NCBI GenBank assembly: GCA_964485695.1
Contig: CAZAKZ010000003.1
Coordinates: forward strand, 34,579 to 98,578
Direction of reading: 5' to 3'
DNA: 64,000 nucleotides
DNA from: CAZAKZ01 sp964485695
Lineage (GTDB): Bacteria > Planctomycetota > JAFGQW01
The translations under genes were made by a program, and so were the position numbers. How positions within the stretch are numbered: the first letter of the stretch is position 1; the number at the start of each line of letters is the position of its first letter. Under the pieces are notes generated by a model, which had not been told where the DNA came from, searched no databases, and saw only the letters and a program-made list of their open reading frames with translations. Shown in pieces: positions 53,931-64,000 of the stretch.

Positions 53931-55163
53931 ATGAATCCCCTGCCCTCCCTCCTCCTCCTCGCGTTCATCTCCATCCTCCTCGTCGCTCCGGCCGATGCCC
54001 AGCCGTACGGAACGGACCTCATCGTTTCCGATTACAGCGGAAACCTCTTCCGGGTCTCGCCGAAGGGCGCGATCTCGACCATCGGGAACTACGGCCAGCT
54101 CTGGTCGATCAAGATGGATCCCGACAACAAGCACATCATCGGAGCGGTCAGCACGGGGAGAACCACGGGACACCTGGTGCGTATCGATCACTCGACGGGT
54201 CTGATCACGACCACCATACCGACCGGATGGCTGTTCTTGGTCGAGGTGGATCAGGACGGCGACTACCTCGTGAGCCAGAGGGATGCAGCTGGAATTCAGG
54301 TCGTCAAGGTGAAACACGACGGTTCGGGGATGTCCACGATCGTCCCCGGCTTCTCGAGCGTCCCGGCGTTCACGCGCGACAGGACATCCGGCGACTGGAT
54401 CCTCGGGGTGGGGGCGAATCAGCTCCTGCGCTACCCGCACGACTGGTCCGGCGTGAAGACCACGGTGACCCACAACAGCGTTTACACCTACGAGTTGACC
54501 AAGGACCCCCATCTCCCGCACATCTATCTCGGAGCACTCCAGCTGGCGCGATTCGATCCCGCATCGAACACGGTCACCACCCTCACGGGTAACATTGCGA
54601 CAAATCTGGGCGACCGCGGACTCGTCACCGACCGATCCCCCGGCGCGGGCGGGGCCATGATCTACATGTCCTCGGCTTCGAGCACCGCTTCCTCCATCCA
54701 GCGGTTCGACCGAACCGGCGTGAACCTCGGCGTCTTCGCGTCCTTCTCGACCTGGGTGACCGGCATCGTGTTCGACAAGAGCAAAAACCTCGCCTCCGTG
54801 ATCAAGACACCGCCCAACGACCGCTACCTCCGCATCAGCTTCCCCGCCGATGCCGGCAAGCCGTATACCCTGGCCCTGAGTCTCTCAGGATGCACCCCGG
54901 GCGTGAAACTCCCCGGCGGCCTGGTGATCCCTCTGGTCCTGGACAACCTCACGATCCTCACGACCAGGCAACCCCTGCCCCCCTTGCTCGTGAACAACCT
55001 CGGCATCCTGAACGCCTCGGGCGAGGCCGTTGCCACGTTGAGCCTCAACCCGCTGGGATCCGTCATCACGGGTGTCCGGCTCTGGGCGGCGGTGGTGGTC
55101 ATCGATCCCAATGCTCCGCTGGGCATCAGCCAGATCAGCGAACCCGTGCTGATCATCCTGTGA
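53931..55163 (+). CDS. Secreted beta-propeller protein of the QPYGTDL family
   Basis: This 410-aa protein has a signal peptide (MNPLPSLLLLAFISILLVAPADA) and the shared mature start QPYGTDLIVSDYSGNLFRVS. Propeller-type repeats follow (LVRIDHSTGLITTTIPTGW, VEVDQDGDYLVSQ, FTRDRTSGDWILGVG). The last 115 residues are the beta-sandwich module (AGKPYTLALSLSGCTPGVKL, NNLGILNASGEAVATLSLNP, GVRLWAAVVVIDPNAP). AGGAG at 53921-53925 fixes the ATG. It runs toward gene C and stops at a shared bidirectional terminator. Confidence 0.85.
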   Translation: MNPLPSLLLLAFISILLVAPADAQPYGTDLIVSDYSGNLFRVSPKGAISTIGNYGQLWSIKMDPDNKHIIGAVSTGRTTGHLVRIDHSTGLITTTIPTGWLFLVEVDQDGDYLVSQRDAAGIQVVKVKHDGSGMSTIVPGFSSVPAFTRDRTSGDWILGVGANQLLRYPHDWSGVKTTVTHNSVYTYELTKDPHLPHIYLGALQLARFDPASNTVTTLTGNIATNLGDRGLVTDRSPGAGGAMIYMSSASSTASSIQRFDRTGVNLGVFASFSTWVTGIVFDKSKNLASVIKTPPNDRYLRISFPADAGKPYTLALSLSGCTPGVKLPGGLVIPLVLDNLTILTTRQPLPPLLVNNLGILNASGEAVATLSLNPLGSVITGVRLWAAVVVIDPNAPLGISQISEPVLIIL

Positions 55164-55167
55164 CTAC

Positions 55168-55201
55168 CTGAAAAGTTCCTGTTATATCAGGAACTTTTCA
55201 G
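55168..55201. terminator. Bidirectional terminator between a propeller gene and gene C
   Basis: The perfect 14-bp inverted repeat CTGAAAAGTTCCTG (55168-55181) and its complement (55188-55201) enclose TTATAT. It overlaps the stop codon of the leftward gene C and lies 4 bp after the rightward stop. The T-rich part is inside the stem arm (CTTTTCAG). Confidence 0.75.
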
Positions 55202-58200
55202 TAGTGTAAGACCACCCTCTCGATCCCAACCCGGTTCCACGGCTTCCCCTTCTCGACCTTCCCCGTATCAATGCGGATCCTGAACCGGATGTGGCGGAGT
55301 CCGCCTTTTTGTTTGATCTTCGAAATGTCGGGTATGAAGGCGTCGGGGCCCGGCGGAAACCAGAGATTCGGGTTGGGATCCGGCTTGCCGTTCAGGTCTG
55401 GTGCAGCCTGAAAATCGATGAACACCTTCTGGCCCTTGACCGGAGGTGTGAGGAAAACCAGGTCACCGCCCGGCACCACCTCGCCGGTTACCGGATCGTT
55501 GGCGTCGAAGAACCACGACGGATTCGCCATGCCGGAATCGTAGAACAGGGACACTGCCTGTGACTTGCCGTTTTCGGGTGGATCGTAGTACTCTCGCAGG
55601 GTGACCTGGCCGGGCGTGACCTTGGCCCCTGTCTGGACTGTCGGGGCGTTCCCACGGTCGCGGATGATGATGTAGCCGTCTCCGCCGTTGCCCGTGCGCG
55701 ATGGATTGGGCGGCACGGGATTGCCGATACCGCCCGTGGCATCGACCACGGCTTTGCTCTCCACCACCACGGACGTACCGCTCAACCAGATGGAGCCGCC
55801 GGCGCCGCCAGCGCCGAATCCACCGGACACGGTCTTGGACCCCACGATTGTCGAATGCCCGGCGCCGCCGTTGCCCCCGGCGGCCAGGATCCGGGCCGTG
55901 CCCTTGAGCGTGAGCGTCTCGAAGCTGACGATTTCCACACCGCCGCCGGCGCCGCCGCCCGAGCCGGCCACGATGTCCTTGGCCGGAGTGGGGCTGGTCG
56001 TGGTGATGGAGGCATTGCCCCCGGCTCCGCCGCCCGTACCAGCCGTGGGATGTACGACTATTATATGTCCATAGGCCACAACCCAATTGACGCAGGGTTC
56101 GCGGCCGAAGTTCCGGATGTTGTAGCACAGGTAGTCGGTCTGGAAGCCCATGGTCATGTGACCGCCGCCGTTGCCGGAGCATCCGCTCCGGAACCCTGTT
56201 CCGAGGGGTAGCCCTCGGTTTCCGCCCGTGCCGCCCCCGCAGTTGGGCTCGACCACGGTGATGAGACGGTTGTCGGACTTGTTGATATCCCCGCATACAT
56301 TCGCCTTGGGGTACCCCGGCCCGCCGCGCAGCTCCATGGGCAGGGCGCCGATGGGTTTATTCGGAGAGAGATTGGTGTCTCCGCCGGCCCCGCCGCCCGG
56401 GCCGCCGCTGCCCCCCTGGATCTTCCCCACCTGACTCGCGGGTCCGGCCGGTGCATTCAGGCCGTTGTGGCCCGATGCGTCGACAGTGCCCTCGATGACG
56501 CAGTTCCCTCGCACGTTGATCCGGATCGGATAGGCGCCCTTCAGCTTCAGGACACCGCCCGGGCCGATGGTGAGGGCGCGGTAGTTCCACGCCACGATGC
56601 CGTCGGGGCCGGGGCTCCGGGTGCTGGAATCGAGGGTCAAACCGCCCGAGAGGTTCAAATCTCCGTCTGCACCGGTCCCCGCGAATCCCGGCGCGGCATG
56701 GAGACCCGGCAGGAAAGGCCAGAAGGTCCAGTCTGCCGTGGTCTTTGCGGGATCCATCATGTTCTTGTTGAGGAAGGATTCGACGAGGCCGCCGACGGGA
56801 TCCAGCACGGTGAAGCTCACCCGGTTGGTCAGGTTGCCCTTCAAAGGCCCGGTGCCGGGCTTCAGCACCAACCCTTGCACGTAAATCCGGAATCCTACCA
56901 AATGGTGGAGCGGGGGGATCGTCACCGGGTCCCTGCCGGGCAGAGCCCCCGAGGCCAGTGGAAAGGCCTCTGCGCCGATGAGGATCTGACCGAAGGGCTG
57001 AACCAGGGCATTGGCACGGTGCGGACTCCAGAACAGGTGATACAGGTACCCCGCCGGACCGGATACCTGGAAGAGGACGCGGTTGCCTCCCCAGGGGATG
57101 CCGGACCTCTCGAGGCGAGTATTGGAGAACTCGTCCGCGCCCATGTCCGCGCGGGCCGCGTTGCCCCCCAGGCCGTCCAGGTTGCCGTCCAGGAACCGCG
57201 GATCGCCGTCGGGATCCGGGCCCGAGGCCGCCGCCTCCGGGAGATTCAGGCCCGCGTCGATGAGCGGTGAAGTCGGAGCCAGGTGGTAATCCGCCTGGGC
57301 CGCGAACACCGGATCCACGGATCGATCGTTCTTCCCGGGCGAGATGCCCCTGTAGTCCCCCCCTGTGTTCCGCCACACGTCGTTGTAGTCGAGGTCGGGT
57401 CGGGTCGCGCCGTCCACATGGAGCCCCCCGCCCGCAGTGTTCCTCGCCACGATGTTGTTGAACAGCCGGCTGCCCGTGACTGCGCCCGGACCGAAATAGA
57501 TGCCGCCGCCTGCCGCGGTGAATCCGGCCACGCCGTTGTCGGTCACGGTGTTGTGGAAGAAGAAGACGGGCAAGCCGTGGACGGCCGCTCCGCCCCCGCG
57601 ACCCGCGGTCAGGGAAGTGGCCGTGTTCCGGGCCACGACGTTGCCCGTCACAATGGCCGAGGCCGTGGCGTGAACGTAGACGCCTCCGCCCTCGGCCTCC
57701 AGGATCCCGTTACAGACGTTGTCCAGGATCTCGTTGGCCTGGATCACCGGCGCGGCGCTGCCCGTCACGTGGATGCCCGCGCCCTGAGCGATCAATCCCT
57801 TGTCCAGGCGGTTGCCCTGGATGAGGTTCCCCTCGAGGAGAGGCGCACCTCCACCCGAGACGAGGATACCCGCCCCGGCGCTCTGGAGGGCGTGCTCCCC
57901 CCGGTTCCCCACGATGCGGTTGTTCCGAAGCGTGGGCGAGGAGAAGATGCGCACGCCGGCCCCGTCCCGGTCGAACCCGCCCGTGAGGGTGAATCCCTCC
58001 AGCACCGTGGTCCGGGTCAGGCCGGACGGGAACTGCACCACGCGCCCGAGGCCGCCGCCGTGGATGATTGTCACGGCCGGCCCCTCCTGGGCCAGGAGCC
58101 GGATCCCGTCGACGCGGGGCCAGAACAGATTTTCCCCGTACGTTCCCCTCTCCACCAGAATCGTCGTGCCCTGACGGGCGGCAAGGAGTGCCGCCTGAAT

Positions 58201-58299
58201 CGTTACGTGCTCCGCGGGCACGCGGAGTACGTTGCCCTGGGCCGTGGTGAATCCGGAGACCACCACCAGTATCAAGGCCGATAGTCTTGCTGGTTTCAT
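55198..58299 (-). CDS. Giant secreted beta-helix/glycine-rich protein C
   Basis: This 1033-aa protein has a signal peptide (MKPARLSALILVVVSGFTTA). The beta-helix (TIQAALLAARQGTTILVERG, FPSGLTRTTVLEGFTLTGGF, GAGILVSGGGAPLLEGNLI) is closest to that of A. It ends DYHLAPTSPLIDAG and ADMGADE, then continues with the beta-sandwich module (GYLYHLFWSPHRANALVQPFG) and the four-cysteine glycine-rich domain (VCGDINKSDN, PNCGGGTGG, SGCSGNGGG, YLCYNIRNFGRE). The ATG at 58299 is right before the signal peptide; a longer in-frame opening upstream is only antisense-like GC-rich sequence inside gene D. It follows D by 17 bp, so the two are probably co-transcribed. Confidence 0.85.
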   Translation of the reverse strand: MKPARLSALILVVVSGFTTAQGNVLRVPAEHVTIQAALLAARQGTTILVERGTYGENLFWPRVDGIRLLAQEGPAVTIIHGGGLGRVVQFPSGLTRTTVLEGFTLTGGFDRDGAGVRIFSSPTLRNNRIVGNRGEHALQSAGAGILVSGGGAPLLEGNLIQGNRLDKGLIAQGAGIHVTGSAAPVIQANEILDNVCNGILEAEGGGVYVHATASAIVTGNVVARNTATSLTAGRGGGAAVHGLPVFFFHNTVTDNGVAGFTAAGGGIYFGPGAVTGSRLFNNIVARNTAGGGLHVDGATRPDLDYNDVWRNTGGDYRGISPGKNDRSVDPVFAAQADYHLAPTSPLIDAGLNLPEAAASGPDPDGDPRFLDGNLDGLGGNAARADMGADEFSNTRLERSGIPWGGNRVLFQVSGPAGYLYHLFWSPHRANALVQPFGQILIGAEAFPLASGALPGRDPVTIPPLHHLVGFRIYVQGLVLKPGTGPLKGNLTNRVSFTVLDPVGGLVESFLNKNMMDPAKTTADWTFWPFLPGLHAAPGFAGTGADGDLNLSGGLTLDSSTRSPGPDGIVAWNYRALTIGPGGVLKLKGAYPIRINVRGNCVIEGTVDASGHNGLNAPAGPASQVGKIQGGSGGPGGGAGGDTNLSPNKPIGALPMELRGGPGYPKANVCGDINKSDNRLITVVEPNCGGGTGGNRGLPLGTGFRSGCSGNGGGHMTMGFQTDYLCYNIRNFGREPCVNWVVAYGHIIVVHPTAGTGGGAGGNASITTTSPTPAKDIVAGSGGGAGGGVEIVSFETLTLKGTARILAAGGNGGAGHSTIVGSKTVSGGFGAGGAGGSIWLSGTSVVVESKAVVDATGGIGNPVPPNPSRTGNGGDGYIIIRDRGNAPTVQTGAKVTPGQVTLREYYDPPENGKSQAVSLFYDSGMANPSWFFDANDPVTGEVVPGGDLVFLTPPVKGQKVFIDFQAAPDLNGKPDPNPNLWFPPGPDAFIPDISKIKQKGGLRHIRFRIRIDTGKVEKGKPWNRVGIERVVLHY

Positions 58300-58316
58300 G
58301 ACTCGATCCCTGAATA

Positions 58317-61472
<3,156 letters not shown>

Positions 61473-61704
61473 GAGTGCCTGCTTCCTCCTCCCCGGATGA
61501 CTCCGGCTGGATACCCGGAACGAATGGCCTTCAGCAAACAGGGAACGGGACGGCAGGGCGTAGCCGGAAATTCTCTACCGTTTGCCCATTGACCGGACCT
61601 GCCGTATTCCCGTTTCCAAACACGGCAACGATCTCCATCCAACCCGGATTACCTGTCTGGAGACTACACGATACGCAGATTCGATTCAACCGGGTTCCCG
61701 GGGG

Positions 61705-61741
61705 AAAACGGATGCAGGGCACCCCTGTGGGGGTGCCCTGC
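61705..61741 (-). terminator. Rho-independent terminator after the propeller gene at 61757
   Basis: A perfect 12-bp stem (61714-61725 with 61730-61741) around a 4-nt loop lies 16 bp beyond the stop codon. On the minus strand it is followed by CATCCGTTTTCC. The T run is short and offset by five bases. Confidence 0.65.
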
Positions 61742-61756
61742 GCAGGTTTCTTAGGA

Positions 61757-63031
61757 TTAATTCAAGACGAAGAGCAGCGGCGGGGCCACCTGGCTGATAC
61801 CGGAAGGCGCCTTTGGATCGAGGGTCACGGCCGCAGCCCACACTCTCAGACCCTTGGCCGCCAGGCCCAGGGGATTGGCATTGAGCCGGACGGTGGCCTC
61901 GCTGAACGGATCCAGGATCCCGATGTTGCCCGTGAGGATGGTCGGAATGGAACCCGTTGCCGTAATGGAAGTGAGGAAGTCCGGATTCAGGGGCAGAACG
62001 CGGCCGTCCGGCAGGGTCACGCCCGGTTTGCAGCCCAGAAGACTCAGGGCCAGCACGAAAGCCTTGCCGGCATCGCCCGGAAAGCTCACCTTGATGAAGC
62101 GGTCGTTGGGCGGGGTGATGAGGACCGGCGCCAGGTTTCGGCCCCGGTCGAAGGTGAGGCCCAGGCAGCTCCGCTGGCCGGTGTTGGTGAGGGCGCCGAG
62201 GTTGACGCCCTTACGGTCGAAGCGGCTGATTTGGCCGGACACGGGCCGGGCGTCACCGGTGTAGATCAGGGCGCCCTTCACACCCGGGGCCCGGTCCAGG
62301 GTCATGCAGTTGGGAGAGAAGCCGCTCTGGTTCACGACGGTGCGCAGGGAGAGGTTGGTGGGGTGGTAGGCCAGGATGCCGGGCGAACCGCTGATGAGGA
62401 TATCGGGGAGCGCCGGATCCTGCATCATGCCCGTGGCGGCGGCGGGCAAGGGGACCGTGGTCACCAGGGTGCCCAGGTTGCGGTCCACATGGTAGAGTTT
62501 CCGGGAAAGGTCCCCGATGATCCAGTCCCCGGAGATCTTGTCCTCGGTGAAGGAGAAGAAGTAGCCGCCCGGGAGGCTGAAGAGGGTGTGGACGCTCGAG
62601 CCGTCCCGCTTGATCTTGAAGAGGTGGGAAGCGGTTGCACTGGAGGTGCCGTCAGCCACGATGTAGTCGCCGTCCTGGTCCACCTCGAGCCAGCTCTGGA
62701 CCAGGCTCAGCGGCGCCCCTTTCCAGATGGTGGCCACCACGGCGCTGATGACGGGATCCACCCGTAGCAACTGGTTCGTGGCCGGAGCTCTGTTGATGGT
62801 GTCCAGGACCACGATCATCTTGTTGTCGCTGTCCACGGTCACCATGTTGAAGAGCCCGCCGTTGCCGAGGCCCGTGGCAAAGGTGGTGTTGACCCCGGCC
62901 GGCGTGGTGCGAACCAGGGTGCCCGAGCCGTGGCTCGAGATCAGGTCGGTGCCGTAGGGCTGGGCCGTCGCTGTCGCGGCGAGGGCGAGGCCCGTCAGGA
63001 GAACGAGTATCCAAATACCGGATGGTTTCAT
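61757..63031 (-). CDS. Secreted beta-propeller protein of the QPYGTDL family
   Basis: This 424-aa protein has a signal peptide (MKPSGIWILVLLTGLALAATATA) and the shared mature start QPYGTDLISSHGSGTLVRT. The propeller repeats include LEVDQDGDYIVADGTSSATA, FSFTEDKISGDWIIGDLSRKLYHVDRNLG and LTFDRGRNLAPVLITPPNDRF. The closing beta-sandwich module reads GKAFVLALSLLGCKPGVTLP, GILDPFSEATVRLNANPLG and GLRVWAAAVTLDPKAPSGISQ. GAGAGGAGAGGG precedes the ATG. It lies upstream of unit 2 on the same strand, 285 bp from gene D, with a terminator between them. Confidence 0.85.
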   Translation of the reverse strand: MKPSGIWILVLLTGLALAATATAQPYGTDLISSHGSGTLVRTTPAGVNTTFATGLGNGGLFNMVTVDSDNKMIVVLDTINRAPATNQLLRVDPVISAVVATIWKGAPLSLVQSWLEVDQDGDYIVADGTSSATASHLFKIKRDGSSVHTLFSLPGGYFFSFTEDKISGDWIIGDLSRKLYHVDRNLGTLVTTVPLPAAATGMMQDPALPDILISGSPGILAYHPTNLSLRTVVNQSGFSPNCMTLDRAPGVKGALIYTGDARPVSGQISRFDRKGVNLGALTNTGQRSCLGLTFDRGRNLAPVLITPPNDRFIKVSFPGDAGKAFVLALSLLGCKPGVTLPDGRVLPLNPDFLTSITATGSIPTILTGNIGILDPFSEATVRLNANPLGLAAKGLRVWAAAVTLDPKAPSGISQVAPPLLFVLN

Positions 63032-63066
63032 GTCCCTCTCCTCTCTCTATTCACGTCACAACGGAA

Positions 63067-63954
63067 TCAAAGCACGAACAGAAGCGGCGTGCTGATCTGG
63101 CTGATACCCACGGGCGCGTTGGGATCGAGCACGACAGCCGCCGCATAAAGCCGGAGTCCCTTCACCACGTTGCCCAGAGGGTTGAGGTTCAGGGTAACAA
63201 CCGCCTCGTCGAAGGCATTCAGAATCCCGATGTTGTTCACGAGCAGGGGCGGCAGGGAGACCTGGGTCGTGGCGATGGTGAGGTGGTCTGGATTCAGGGG
63301 AATGACCCGGGCGTCCAGGAGGGAGATGCCGGGCTTGCAGCCGGAGAGGCTCAGGGCGAACACGTAGGCCTTGCCCGCGTCGCCCGGGAAGCTGAGGCGC
63401 ACGATGCGTTCATTGGGCGCTTTCACGAGCTCCGGTCCGAGGTTCCTGGACTTGTCGAAGGCGACGCCCAGGATGCTGCCGGCCCCCGTGGTGCCCACGG
63501 TGCCCAGGTTGGTGCCATTCCGGTCGAACTTGACGATGGCGCCGGTGGTCATGCCGGCGTAGAGGAGGGCTCCGGTCTGGCCGGGAGCGCGGTCCAGGGT
63601 GCTGGCGTTGGCCGAGCCGGCGCCGGTGACGATGGTGCTCACCTTATGGGTGACCGGGTGGTAGCTCAGGAACGTGGTGCTGCCGCCGCTGATGATGACC
63701 TCGTCCCGCTGGGGATCCTGGTTCATGCCCGTGGGAGGGGCGTTCAGGGGGATGATCGTTGTCATCTTCATGGTGTCGCGGTTCACGCGCACGATACTCC
63801 GGAGGGAGTAGTCCCCGATGAGCCAGTCGCCGGTGGTCTTGTCCTCGGTGAAGGAGAAGAAGTAGCCCGAGGGATCCGAGTAGAGGGTATGGAGCCCCGT
63901 CCCGTTGCGATTCACCTTGAAGAGGTCGCGCCTGTCGGCCACGATGTAGTTGTA
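63067..63954 (-). pseudogene. Propeller protein of the QPYGTDL family, 5' end missing
   Basis: The visible 295 codons match the gene at 61757 from its YIVAD segment onward: FSFTEDKTTGDWLIGDYSL, LGVAFDKSRNLGPELVKAPNERI, GKAYVFALSLSGCKPGISLL and the closing GLRLYAAAVVLDPNAPVGISQIS. Upstream of NYIVAD the frame meets TAA at 63955-63957. The next 45 bp do not encode the expected DQDG segment, the signal peptide or the QPYGTDL start, and they are much more AT-rich. Either the gene is interrupted here by an insertion or rearrangement, or the sequence ends in an assembly error. The intact gene would be nearly identical in layout to its neighbour, 35 bp upstream of it. Confidence 0.75.
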
Positions 63955-64000
63955 TTATCCAAGGACATATGTCCGGAAAATAGCCTTTGAACATGCACAA

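Overview
This GC-rich window comes from a bacterial chromosome. The best guess is Planctomycetota or a related deep lineage. That guess is inferred from many secreted paralogs sharing one C-terminal beta-sandwich module, HEAT-like secreted proteins, a DUF2961/GH172 enzyme and very large beta-helix proteins. No rRNA, tRNA or other taxonomic marker was found. Genes often overlap by TTGA, GTGA, ATGA or TGATG, so translational coupling is common.

Layout. 0.2-2.6 kb: a secreted module protein and a secreted alpha/beta hydrolase with a helical tail. 2.6-7.7 kb (minus): a sugar-nucleotide operon with a GT2 glycosyltransferase, an SDR epimerase, a GDP-fucose-synthase-like epimerase, a fused SDR/HddC-like nucleotidyltransferase and an HddA-like heptose kinase, pointing to a GDP-heptose-derived surface sugar. 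7.9-9.4 kb: a secreted protein whose gene reads through an in-frame TGA into a thioredoxin-like U-G-G-C site. 9.6-13 kb: a purine permease and a membrane-anchored MutS-like ATPase. 13-16.9 kb: two sulfotransferases, an acetyltransferase-like protein and an FkbM methyltransferase, probably glycan-tailoring enzymes. 16.9-20.2 kb: a GH172 enzyme, a coupled small membrane-anchored protein and a crotonase. 20.3-21.7 kb: a second gene with an in-frame TGA (U-G-F-T-C) followed by a coherent conserved-looking tail.

22.1-32.8 kb: an 11-gene complex I operon, nuoABCDHIJKLMN, without nuoEFG. 33-36.6 kb: secreted LamG-type and propeller-type proteins and two small membrane proteins. 36.7-37.3 kb: a 548-bp internally deleted IS1595-family element with perfect 27-bp terminal repeats and an 8-bp target duplication. 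37.3-41.4 kb: a GT39-like membrane protein and two GT4 glycosyltransferases.

41.6-64 kb: four giant secreted proteins (about 1030-1050 aa) in two tandemly arranged two-gene units, A-B (41.6-47.9 kb) and C-D (55.2-61.5 kb). A pairs with C and B with D, so a two-gene cassette was duplicated. Each protein is an N-terminal right-handed beta-helix, the shared beta-sandwich module, then a glycine-rich domain with four conserved cysteines. Between and beside them lie four secreted beta-propeller paralogs that begin with the motif QPYGTDL (the last one is broken at the window edge), a 1081-aa secreted protein, a lipoprotein and a 150-bp palindromic element.

The most notable observations are the two candidate selenoproteins, each with a bacterial SECIS-like hairpin at the expected distance, and the expanded secreted beta-helix/propeller repertoire. 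All functions come from reading the sequence; nothing was checked against a database.
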